Source: Flavobacteriaceae bacterium (GTDB lineage Bacteria; Bacteroidota; Bacteroidia; Flavobacteriales; Flavobacteriaceae). From it: a stretch of 41,300 bases of DNA. Positions 26,376 through 33,949 of the stretch are shown here, piece after piece; within the stretch, counting starts at the first letter, position 1; each line of letters opens with the position of its first letter. The notes under the pieces were generated by a model. That model was not told the origin of the DNA and did not search any database. It saw only the letters and a list, made by a program, of their open reading frames with translations. The stretch covers positions 28,319-69,618 of the forward strand of contig JAOZTK010000001.1 of NCBI GenBank assembly GCA_029942185.1, given 5' to 3'. The translations under genes and the position numbers were made by a program.

Positions 26376-27554
26376 ATGATTATAAAACAAGTAATTGATG
26401 CACAAGAAGCATCTGATTTTCTAAAGCTCCCCATTTCATTATATAAAGAGAATCCTTATTGGATACGTCCGTTAGATAAAGATATAATAGGTGTTTTTGA
26501 CAGCAAAAAAAATACGGTAGTCCAAAAAGATAATTTTAAGCGCTGGTTGCTTTTTGATGAGCGAAAAAAAATTATTGGAAGAATAGCCGCTTTTGTCAAT
26601 ACGAAAACGGTAAATAAAAACAATGATTATCCGGTTGGAGGTGTTGGATTTTTCGAATGTATTAATAATCAAGAAGCGGCTGATTTATTATTTGATACAG
26701 CAAAAAATTGGCTTCAAAAACAAGGAGTAGAGGCGATGGAAGGTCCCATTAATTTTGGAGATCGCGATAGATGGTGGGGCTTATTAACAAAGGGTTTCGA
26801 TCAAGAACCTAATTATCTGGCAAATTTTAATTTTTCTTATTATCAGCGTCTTTTTGAGAATTACGGATTTAAGCTCTATTTTAATCAGTTTACCTTTAAA
26901 CGGGATATTCTGCTTAAATTACCCGAAGATTATATTAAAAAAGCAACACATATTTTTAACAATCCCGATTATAAATTTGAACATATTCGTAAAAAAAACT
27001 TAGATAAATATACGGAAGATTTTAGAACGATTTACAACAAAGCATGGGCAAAACATTTAGGTGTGTCTGAAATGAAATTCCGACAAGCAAAGGCGATAAT
27101 TAAGTCGCTTTTACCCGTTTTAGATGAAAAAGTAGCTTGGTTTGGCTATTATAAAAAGGAACCCATCGCTTTTTTTATCGCTGTTCCGGAAGTAAATCAG
27201 GTTTTTAAAAAACTTAACGGGAAATTGAATCTATGGGGAAAACTGATCTTTTTAAAACAAAAACTACTAAAGACAAACAAAAAACTTTTAGGGATTATCT
27301 TTGGAGTTATCCCAAAATATGACGGTAAAGGGGTAACGCAAGCAATTACCTATATCCTTCGAAATGTTATGGAAGAAAAAACAAATTATCGCATTTTTGA
27401 AATGCACGGAATCGGAGATTTTAATCCGGCAATGATTAAATTGATAGCTAAATTTGAAGGTTCTGAAAAATCAAAAATTCATACGACTTATCGTTATATA
27501 TTTGATAGAAACAGGCCTTATGTAAGAATGCCTATAAAAACAAAAGAAGAATAA
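26376..27554 (+). CDS. YghO/GNAT-like acyltransferase, candidate N-acyltransferase for capnine
   Basis: This 392-residue protein starts at the ATG at 26376; the TTG three codons earlier lies in a promoter-like TACTTTG. The sequence resembles the YghO group of GNAT-fold proteins: LPISLYKENPYWI near the N-terminus, EGPINFGDRDRWWGLL near 120, then YYQRLFENYGF and a second GNAT half with YDGKGVTQAITY. GNAT-like proteins of this kind include, as I recall, the bacterial ceramide synthase of Caulobacter. The gene is 1 base from the SDR and leads a group ending in an alpha-oxoamine synthase, so amide formation on a long-chain amino base is a good hypothesis. The function is inferred from context and unproven. 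Confidence 0.7.
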   Translation: MIIKQVIDAQEASDFLKLPISLYKENPYWIRPLDKDIIGVFDSKKNTVVQKDNFKRWLLFDERKKIIGRIAAFVNTKTVNKNNDYPVGGVGFFECINNQEAADLLFDTAKNWLQKQGVEAMEGPINFGDRDRWWGLLTKGFDQEPNYLANFNFSYYQRLFENYGFKLYFNQFTFKRDILLKLPEDYIKKATHIFNNPDYKFEHIRKKNLDKYTEDFRTIYNKAWAKHLGVSEMKFRQAKAIIKSLLPVLDEKVAWFGYYKKEPIAFFIAVPEVNQVFKKLNGKLNLWGKLIFLKQKLLKTNKKLLGIIFGVIPKYDGKGVTQAITYILRNVMEEKTNYRIFEMHGIGDFNPAMIKLIAKFEGSEKSKIHTTYRYIFDRNRPYVRMPIKTKEE

Positions 27555-27555
27555 A

Positions 27556-28317
27556 ATGTCTAAAGGTTACGTTATAATTACCGGAGCTTATGGAGGACTT
27601 GGAAAAGCACTTTCTCTAGTTTATGCCAAAGAAGGTTTTGGAATTATTTTAATAGGAAGAAACAAAACAAAGCTTCAAGATTTAGATAGTAAATTAGCTG
27701 ATATAACGGAAGTAAAAAGCATAATTTGTGATATAAGTAATTGGGAGAGTTGTAAAAATGCTCATACTCAAATAACAGCACTTAACCTGCGCATTAAAAT
27801 TCTAATTAATAACGCAGGCATCACCTATATCCAAAATTTTAATAAAGATTATAAAATTGCTAAATACCGGGAATTGATTGATACGAATCTTAACGGAGCA
27901 GTTTATATGTCTCAACTTTTTATAGAGAATTTAACACAAAACAAAGGAAGTATCATCACTATTTCCAGTGTGATTGGTTACGCTCCGGTAATTGGCAGAA
28001 CAGCATATGCCGCCTCTAAATTTGGTTTAGAAGGCTTTTTCAGTGTCTTAAAAGCAGAACAAAACAACAGACTGCATATAATGATGGTGTATCCCACTTT
28101 TATTCAAACGCAAATTAGAGCTGTTGTAAAAGGAGATAAAACTATAAATGAAGTACTTACACCCCAAGAAGTCGCCGACAAAATAATAAAGGCTTATACC
28201 GAGAAAAAATCAAAAATTTATATTGGAAAAACAGCGAAACTCTCTTACTATTTATATAAATATTTCCCTAATTTCTATGTAAATTTGATGCGTAAAAAAG
28301 TAGCTGACGAAATTTAG
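27556..28317 (+). CDS. Short-chain dehydrogenase/reductase, probable 3-ketocapnine reductase
   Basis: This NAD(P)-dependent oxidoreductase has 253 residues, the classical SDR size. The cofactor loop TGAYGGLG is at 9-16, the NNAG motif at 85-88 and the catalytic set Ser138, Tyr151 and Lys155 (YAASK). The C-terminus is extended and basic, which may favour a lipid substrate at the membrane. It begins 1 base after the acyltransferase stop codon and is followed by the cysteate-synthase-like gene. In the proposed pathway it would reduce the 3-keto group made by the oxoamine synthase. The enzyme class is certain and the substrate is inferred from neighbours. Confidence 0.88.
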   Translation: MSKGYVIITGAYGGLGKALSLVYAKEGFGIILIGRNKTKLQDLDSKLADITEVKSIICDISNWESCKNAHTQITALNLRIKILINNAGITYIQNFNKDYKIAKYRELIDTNLNGAVYMSQLFIENLTQNKGSIITISSVIGYAPVIGRTAYAASKFGLEGFFSVLKAEQNNRLHIMMVYPTFIQTQIRAVVKGDKTINEVLTPQEVADKIIKAYTEKKSKIYIGKTAKLSYYLYKYFPNFYVNLMRKKVADEI

Positions 28318-28349
28318 AATTTTCACAAAGACAAACAACCGAAAATTTG

Positions 28350-29342
28350 ATGAATAAACCCATAAACAATCTACTCAAAACAATAGGAAACACTCCTTTG
28401 GTTCGATTAAATAAATTGTGTAACGACTTTAATTGTGAAGTGTATGCGAAATTAGAATCTTTTAATCCTTCGATGTCTGTAAAAGACAGAATTGTAAATT
28501 ATATTATAGAAAAAGCGGAGAAAGAAGGAGTATTAAAACCCGGAATGACGATTGTAGATGCTACAAGTGGTAATACCGGTTTATCCATAGCTTTAATAGC
28601 GTTGATAAAAAATTACAAGTGTATTTTGACCGTAAAAGATAATTCGGCGATAGCAAAGATTCAACAATTGCAATTATATGGAGCACGTGTGATTAAGTGT
28701 CCAGCAAAAGCAAAACCCGAAGATCCTTTGTCCTATTACTCGATGGCAAAAAAAATTGTCAAAGAAACACCCAATGCTTTTTTTCTGGATCAAAATTTTA
28801 ACAACAATCATTTTAAAGCGCATTACAACAGTACAGGCAAAGAGTTGTGGAATCAAACAGACGGGAAAATTTCTCATTTCTTTACAAGCGCAAGTACAGG
28901 TGGAACTGTATCCGGAACAGGAGCGTTTTTAAAGAAGAAAAATCCAAATATTAAAATAATATGTGCAGATGGAAAAGGATCGGTGTTAAAGCCTTTCCAT
29001 GAAGAAGGAATCTACTACAAAGAGCTAAAAAAACAAACACCCCTAGAGGGAGTAGGAAAAGATATTATTCCTTCGGTTTTTCATGCAGATATTATTGATG
29101 AATGTGTAGAAGTAAATAATGAAAAGAGTATTCAAAACGCTTTAGATGTTTTAAAGAATGAAGGTATTTTTGCGGGAGGCTCTAGTGGCGCTGCTATAGA
29201 TGCTTTTAAACAATACCGGAAAAAGCATTCTGAAGAAAAAATAAGTATGGCCGTATTAAATTTTCCTGATCACGGATTAAAGTATATGGGAAAATTGTAC
29301 ACACCTGAATCAGAAGCTGAAAATGCAGCAGATTTATTCTAA
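28350..29342 (+). CDS. Cysteine-synthase-like PLP enzyme, probable cysteate synthase
   Basis: This fold-type II PLP protein has 330 residues. The PLP lysine is Lys45 in PSMSVKDR, the substrate loop TSGNTG is at 72-77 and the phosphate-binding loop is STGGT (182-186). It is clearly a relative of O-acetylserine sulfhydrylase but departs from it: the usual PETMS segment that helps bind O-acetylserine is replaced by KDNSAIAKIQQL, and GVGTGGT becomes SASTGGT. Such changes suit a different acceptor and nucleophile. Lying directly before an oxoamine synthase, it most likely makes L-cysteate from phosphoserine and sulfite. A plain cysteine or cystathionine synthase is the alternative. An adjoining TTG at 28347 is not needed as a start. 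Confidence 0.75.
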   Translation: MNKPINNLLKTIGNTPLVRLNKLCNDFNCEVYAKLESFNPSMSVKDRIVNYIIEKAEKEGVLKPGMTIVDATSGNTGLSIALIALIKNYKCILTVKDNSAIAKIQQLQLYGARVIKCPAKAKPEDPLSYYSMAKKIVKETPNAFFLDQNFNNNHFKAHYNSTGKELWNQTDGKISHFFTSASTGGTVSGTGAFLKKKNPNIKIICADGKGSVLKPFHEEGIYYKELKKQTPLEGVGKDIIPSVFHADIIDECVEVNNEKSIQNALDVLKNEGIFAGGSSGAAIDAFKQYRKKHSEEKISMAVLNFPDHGLKYMGKLYTPESEAENAADLF

Positions 29343-29386
29343 AACAAAAAAACCTAAGTTTTTAAACAGACATTAAAGCACAAAAA

Positions 29387-30601
29387 ATGGATTTATTTGA
29401 TAAAATTAAAGCAAAACACGGACCTTTAAAAGATTATGCCGCTTCTAGTGAAGGCTATTATATGTTCCCAAAATTAGAAGGGGCGATTGGACCTAGAATG
29501 CAGTTTAATGGTAAGGAAGTTATTATGTGGAGTATCAATGACTATTTAGGTTTGGGAAATGATCCTGAAGTTCGGAGAAGAGATACAGAAGCCACCAAAA
29601 AATGGGGCTTAGCCTATCCGATGGGTGCAAGAATGATGTCCGGTCATACGGAAAAACACGCACAATTTGAAAAAGAAATCGCTGAGTTTCAAGAAAAAGA
29701 AGCAGCTTATTTATTGAATTATGGGTACCAAGGTGTTGTTTCTATCATTCAAAGCTTGGTAGATCGGCACGACGTAATTGTGTACGATTATGAATCGCAC
29801 GCTTGTATTGTCGACGGAGTTTCCTTACATTTAGGAAAACGTTTTGTTTTTGATCACAATGATATTGAGAGTTTAAAAAAACAATTGGTACGTGCTGAAA
29901 AAGTAATTAAAAAGACAGGAGGATCTATTTTGGTGGTATCAGAAGGCGTTTTTGGAATGCGCGGAGATCAAGGATTGTTAAAAGAAATTGTCGCTTTAAA
30001 AAAGGATTTTGAGTTTAGAATTTTTATAGATGATGCACACGGATTTGGAACATTAGGACCACAAGGACAGGGAGCTACTTTTGAACAAGGAATTCAAGAT
30101 GAGATAGATATATATTTTGCCACATTTGCTAAAAGTTTTGCGAGTATCGGTGCTTATGTAGCCTCTACAAAAGAAGTAATAAAGCATTTACAATATACAA
30201 TGCGCTCACAAATATTTGCAAAATCACTTCCGATGCCTATGGTTGAAGGCGCTTTATATAAACTTCATTTACTTCGTGAATCTACTGAGCAAAAAGATAA
30301 GTTGTGGCGCATCGTAAGATCCCTACAATCAGGTTTAAAAGAGATAGGATATGAAATTGGAGATACCAACTCAGCTGTAACGCCGATTTATTTAAAAGGC
30401 TCTATAGAAGACGCACGTAAAATTGTTTATGAGATGAGAGAAAAATACGGTGTTTTTACCTCTATGGTAGTGTATCCAGTGATTCCAAAAGGAATGATTA
30501 TTTTAAGAATTATTCCCACAGCTACACATACGATGAAAGAAGTTGAAGAAACAATTGAAGTTTTTAAAAAAATGAAACCCTTTATCGCTGCGTTAGCCTA
30601 A
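29387..30601 (+). CDS. Alpha-oxoamine synthase, probable cysteate acyltransferase (sulfonolipid synthesis)
   Basis: This fold-type I PLP enzyme of the AOS family joins an amino acid to an acyl thioester with loss of CO2, as do serine palmitoyltransferase, KBL and BioF. It has 404 residues. PLP ligands are visible: His138 (DYESHACIVDG) stacking on the ring, Asp215 and His218 (DDAHGFG), and Lys249 (FAKSFASIG). The sequence is clearly unlike Sphingobacterium serine palmitoyltransferase at substrate-facing sites (YPMGARMMSGHTEKH). Flavobacterium johnsoniae uses an enzyme of this kind to condense cysteate with an acyl chain to 3-ketocapnine. The neighbouring cysteate-synthase-like and SDR genes strongly favour that role here. 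Confidence 0.8.
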   Translation: MDLFDKIKAKHGPLKDYAASSEGYYMFPKLEGAIGPRMQFNGKEVIMWSINDYLGLGNDPEVRRRDTEATKKWGLAYPMGARMMSGHTEKHAQFEKEIAEFQEKEAAYLLNYGYQGVVSIIQSLVDRHDVIVYDYESHACIVDGVSLHLGKRFVFDHNDIESLKKQLVRAEKVIKKTGGSILVVSEGVFGMRGDQGLLKEIVALKKDFEFRIFIDDAHGFGTLGPQGQGATFEQGIQDEIDIYFATFAKSFASIGAYVASTKEVIKHLQYTMRSQIFAKSLPMPMVEGALYKLHLLRESTEQKDKLWRIVRSLQSGLKEIGYEIGDTNSAVTPIYLKGSIEDARKIVYEMREKYGVFTSMVVYPVIPKGMIILRIIPTATHTMKEVEETIEVFKKMKPFIAALA

Positions 30602-30624
30602 AGCGTACGACGAAAGACAAATCA

Positions 30625-31257
30625 TTAAAACCCAATTGAAACACTTACGGGAACCATAATATGATGTATATAAGATTCTTTATAAACCTCTAAAACACCT
30701 AGCTCAGCTCTTGCACTGATACGAACCCGATCGCTTAGATTAAACCCAAAACCCGAAAAGACCCTTATATCCAATTTTTCCGGAGTTTCACTTCCTGTAT
30801 TTGATACTAAAAAAGAAGGACTTCCACCGATTGTAAAGAATAGTTTTTTATTTCTTGAAACGAAAATATTATAGGATATGGCAATATCTAAATATGAAAA
30901 ATCTCTATCGAGTATAACCATATTAATTTCATCCAAAATATCGTAATTAAAATTAATTTCGTCATAAATTTTAGTGGTTGTATAATTAACTTCCAGCATA
31001 CTAAACCCAAATCCATCCTTGTATGCAGCAAATCCACCGAATTGATAATTATAAGTTATATCCGCATAATGAGGCACACCCTTTACCACATCATCCCCTT
31101 GTAAAACACTTCCGATACTGTTGTTTATTTTAATATCAGGTAAAATAGCTGAATTAAGTAACACACTTGCTTTTACTCCATAAGAAAGATTATTTTGAGC
31201 AAATGAGACTACTGCAAAAAGAAAAAGAAATACAATACTTAAAGATTTTTTAAACAT
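30625..31257 (-). CDS. Small outer-membrane beta-barrel protein, function unknown
   Basis: This 210-residue protein has a signal peptide (about 1-20, MFKKSLS, hydrophobic run, VVSFAQ). The mature part alternates hydrophobic and polar residues with turns of Gly/Asp (SYGVKASVLLNS, FGFSMLEVNY, ISYNIFVSRNKKLFFTIGGSP), and ends in VPVSVSIGF, a Phe-terminated final strand. This fits an 8-10-stranded outer-membrane barrel of the OmpA/PorT-like kind. No specific family was recognised. It is convergent with the sulfonolipid group and is a single gene. Confidence 0.75.
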   Translation of the reverse strand: MFKKSLSIVFLFLFAVVSFAQNNLSYGVKASVLLNSAILPDIKINNSIGSVLQGDDVVKGVPHYADITYNYQFGGFAAYKDGFGFSMLEVNYTTTKIYDEINFNYDILDEINMVILDRDFSYLDIAISYNIFVSRNKKLFFTIGGSPSFLVSNTGSETPEKLDIRVFSGFGFNLSDRVRISARAELGVLEVYKESYIHHIMVPVSVSIGF

Positions 31258-31279
31258 AATTTGTTTTATTCGTGAGACT

Positions 31280-31359
31280 CCACGCTTTTTGGCGTGGTTA
31301 GTCGAATTAATCCCGCTTTTTCAGCGGGTTATTGGGTTCAGTCCCGATGGCTATCGGGA
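31280..31359. repeat. Cluster of three hairpin repeats
   Basis: Three hairpins follow one another: CCACGC/GCGTGG with a T-rich loop (31280-31297), CCCGC/GCGGG with a T-rich loop (31312-31328) and TCCCGAT/ATCGGGA (31342-31359). The last two match the elements at 25328-25342 and 25146-25163. A 60-codon frame across this block is not a gene. Confidence 0.8.
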
Positions 31360-31455
31360 TACCCTGAGGTTTAATACCTTTTATTTTAAAAAGACAAAAG
31401 TATTTGTTTTTAGAGGTTTTAAATGTAACATTAAGTACAGCGTTAAAAAAGCCCG

Positions 31456-31463
31456 TATATTTG
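31456..31463 (+). promoter_or_regulatory. -7 promoter element of the elaA-like gene
   Basis: TATATTTG is a perfect TAnnTTTG, 38 bases before the ATG at 31502. It probably drives elaA and the threonine aldolase gene that follows. Confidence 0.65.
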
Positions 31464-31501
31464 AAATTTAATAATTAAAAATCAAAGAGTATTCAGCACG
31501 T

Positions 31502-31942
31502 ATGCAGTGGTCAATTAAAACATATAAGGAATTAACCAAAGATGAACTCTACGGTTTATTACGATTACGCGCAGCAGTTTTTGTGGTGGAGCAAGATTGT
31601 CCTTATCAAGACGTAGATAATAAAGATCAAAAAGCACTTCATGTTCTCGCTGTTGAAAATGGTGAAGTAATAGCCTATACTCGTATTTTCAATCCAGGTG
31701 ATTATTTTCAAGAAACAGCTATCGGAAGAGTTGTCAGTAATCCTAAATACAGGGGTTTGGGTTTGGGACAAGAATTAATGCGCAAATCCATTACATTTAT
31801 TGAAGAGAAAAATATTCCCAAACCCATACGTATAAGTGCACAAACCTATTTAAAAAATTTTTATGAAAATTTTGGTTTTAAACAGGTGGGAATTGAGTAC
31901 ATGGAAGATGATATTCCCCATATAGGCATGATAAGAAAATAA
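31502..31942 (+). CDS. elaA: ElaA-type GNAT acetyltransferase
   Basis: This 146-residue protein belongs to the ElaA group of GNAT N-acyltransferases. Conserved features are LLRLRAAVFVVEQDCPYQDVD near the N-terminus, AIGRVVSNPKYRGLGLGQEL with the acetyl-CoA pyrophosphate loop (RGLGLG, about 81-86), and FYENFGFKQVG near the C-terminus. The physiological substrate of ElaA is not known. The threonine aldolase gene follows after about 30 bases and both likely share one transcript. Confidence 0.92.
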   Translation: MQWSIKTYKELTKDELYGLLRLRAAVFVVEQDCPYQDVDNKDQKALHVLAVENGEVIAYTRIFNPGDYFQETAIGRVVSNPKYRGLGLGQELMRKSITFIEEKNIPKPIRISAQTYLKNFYENFGFKQVGIEYMEDDIPHIGMIRK

Positions 31943-31971
31943 AGACGCTCAAATTGTAAAACATGTTTAAA

Positions 31972-32988
31972 ATGATAAATCTAATAAGTGATACAGTTAC
32001 CAAACCAACCTCAAAAATGTTGGATTATATGTTTCATGCCGAAGTGGGCGATGATGTATTTCAAGAAGATCCGAGCGTAAATGCCTTACAAAAGAAAATA
32101 GCTTCTTTATTTGAAATGGAAGCAGCGCTGTATTTCCCGTCGGGAACAATGGCAAATCAGGTAGCGATTAAATTACATACCCAGCAAGGGGAACAAATGA
32201 TTTGTGATAAATGGGCACATGTGTATAATTTTGAAGGAGGTGGTGCTGCTTTTAATTCAGGAGTGTCATGTCGCTTGCTGGACGGGCAAAGAGGAATGTT
32301 CACCGCCGAGCAAGTCGCCGAAGCAATTAATGATAAAACCAACATTCATCTACCCATAACCTCTTTAGTAGCTATAGAAAACACAACTAATAAGGGCGGT
32401 GGCGCTTGTTGGGATTATAAGGAGATTCTCAAGATTAAAGAGATTTGTATTAAAAATGATTTATCTTTTCATTTAGACGGAGCACGACTTTTTAATGCTT
32501 TAGTCGCTAAAAATGAATCTCCTGAACAATACGGTAAAATTTTTGATACAATCTCTATTTGTTTGTCTAAGGGTCTTGGAGCTCCGGTGGGTTCGGTTTT
32601 ATTAGGCAGCCAAAAATATATTGCAAAAGCTTTGAGAATTAGGAAATTATTTGGAGGTGCTATGCGACAAGCGGGTTATATGGCCGCTGCCGGTATTTAT
32701 GCTTTAGATCATCATGTAAAACGTTTGGCTCTAGACCATCAAAAAGCAAGAGCTATAGGAAAAGGGCTTCAAAAATGCCGTTTTGTTAAAAAAGTAGCGT
32801 CTATTGAAACAAATATTATTATTTTTTATTTACATAAAGGAATACTTGAGGCGGAATTTATAGAAAAATTAAAAGAAAAAGGTGTTTTGTTAAGCACTAT
32901 GGGTGAGGGTAAATTACGAATGGTAACCCACCTGGAGATTACAGAGAAGCAGGTAGAGCAGATAGTAAAGATTTTAAAAGACCTGTAG
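31972..32988 (+). CDS. ltaE: Low-specificity L-threonine aldolase
   Basis: This PLP enzyme cleaves L-threonine or L-allo-threonine to glycine and acetaldehyde. The ATG at 31972 starts MINLISDTVT, the usual family N-terminus; an ATG three codons earlier is also possible. It has 338 residues. Key features are VGDDVFQEDPSV (about 26-37), the N-terminal PLP-stacking region CDKWAHVYNFEGGG, the phosphate contact FHLDGARLFNA and the PLP lysine in CLSKGLGAPVGSVLLG. The length and motifs are complete. Glycine supply or threonine breakdown is the likely role. Confidence 0.93.
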   Translation: MINLISDTVTKPTSKMLDYMFHAEVGDDVFQEDPSVNALQKKIASLFEMEAALYFPSGTMANQVAIKLHTQQGEQMICDKWAHVYNFEGGGAAFNSGVSCRLLDGQRGMFTAEQVAEAINDKTNIHLPITSLVAIENTTNKGGGACWDYKEILKIKEICIKNDLSFHLDGARLFNALVAKNESPEQYGKIFDTISICLSKGLGAPVGSVLLGSQKYIAKALRIRKLFGGAMRQAGYMAAAGIYALDHHVKRLALDHQKARAIGKGLQKCRFVKKVASIETNIIIFYLHKGILEAEFIEKLKEKGVLLSTMGEGKLRMVTHLEITEKQVEQIVKILKDL

Positions 32989-33028
32989 TTTCTTAATAGA
33001 CACGACAGGCTTTTATTTTAAAAAACAG

Positions 33029-33751
33029 TTATTTTTCTATAAACAAAATATCTTCATCCGATAAAATAGGTTTGTTTAGGTAACGTAACAATACTTGCGC
33101 CACAGCAAGTGTATCTTTTTCACAGTATTTTACAATACGTTTTAGGTTTTTTTCTTTGTAATAAACTTCAGCAACCTGACTGCCATCAATATCATCTTTT
33201 GGAGAAGGAATATCTAAAATAGTAGTTAGAAGTTGCAGCGAAGTATAGTGTTTATAATCTCCAAATTTCCATAAATCTAAAGTGTCAAGATGCGAAACCT
33301 CCCAAGGTTTTTTGCCAAAAAGATTTAATTTATCAGGTAATTCAATTCCGCGAATAATCATGCGTCTGGCGATATATGGAAAATCAAATTCTTTCCCATT
33401 ATGAGCGCAGAGCAGGTGTTTAGGTTTATTAAAATGTGTGTCTAACAAGTTTTTAAAATTTGTTAAAAGTTCTGTTTCGTCACCGTAAAAAGAAGTAACA
33501 CGTAGCTTTTGTCGCTTGTTGTCTTCTGTAAAAAAAGCGACAGAAATACAAATTATGATTCCAAATTCAGCCCAAATTCCAGCGCGGTCATAAAAATCTT
33601 TCGGAGAAATACCCTCTGCTTTACGTTGGTATTCTGTTTTTTTTGTAAAAAGCTCCTTTTTGATTTTTGATAAATTGGTATAATCAGCAGTTTCAGGAAC
33701 AGTCTCAATATCTAGAAATAAAATATTGTGTAGGTCGATATTTTGTAGCAT
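33029..33751 (-). CDS. PolB-like 3'-5' exonuclease domain protein
   Basis: This 240-residue protein consists of a stand-alone RNase H-fold 3'-5' exonuclease related to the exonuclease domain of family B DNA polymerases (DNA_pol_B_exo2 group). The first metal-binding motif is LFLDIETVPE (about 12-21). The second is in CAHNGKEFDFPYIARRM (about 118-134). The third is YCEKDTLAVAQVLL (about 213-226). No polymerase domain is attached. It probably acts in DNA repair or RNA processing, but the substrate is not known. Confidence 0.88.
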   Translation of the reverse strand: MLQNIDLHNILFLDIETVPETADYTNLSKIKKELFTKKTEYQRKAEGISPKDFYDRAGIWAEFGIIICISVAFFTEDNKRQKLRVTSFYGDETELLTNFKNLLDTHFNKPKHLLCAHNGKEFDFPYIARRMIIRGIELPDKLNLFGKKPWEVSHLDTLDLWKFGDYKHYTSLQLLTTILDIPSPKDDIDGSQVAEVYYKEKNLKRIVKYCEKDTLAVAQVLLRYLNKPILSDEDILFIEK

Positions 33752-33859
33752 TTTTTAACTTTTTGTAAAGGTACAAAAAAACTATAATGCATCATGGATC
33801 TTTTGTCTTCATACCTTCCAAATTTTTCGGATAAGATTATTAAATTGAATACAAGAGAT

Positions 33860-33894
33860 AAAAAAAACGCCCAAATTTAATTGGACGTTTTTTT
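33860..33894 (-). terminator. Terminator of the T9SS-secreted protein gene
   Basis: An A-run, a stem of ACGCCCAA paired imperfectly with TTGGACGT around ATTTAA, and a T-run form a short hairpin flanked by A and T tracts. It is placed to end the minus-strand gene at 33950. Confidence 0.7.
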
Positions 33895-33949
33895 ATTGTA
33901 TAAAGCCTTGATTATTTTACATCAAATACAAGATATAAATTCATCAAAC

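Noticed and set aside
31289-31471. 60-codon frame on + between the barrel protein and elaA
   Set aside because: It runs straight through three hairpin repeats, ends by the elaA promoter and has no recognisable protein features.
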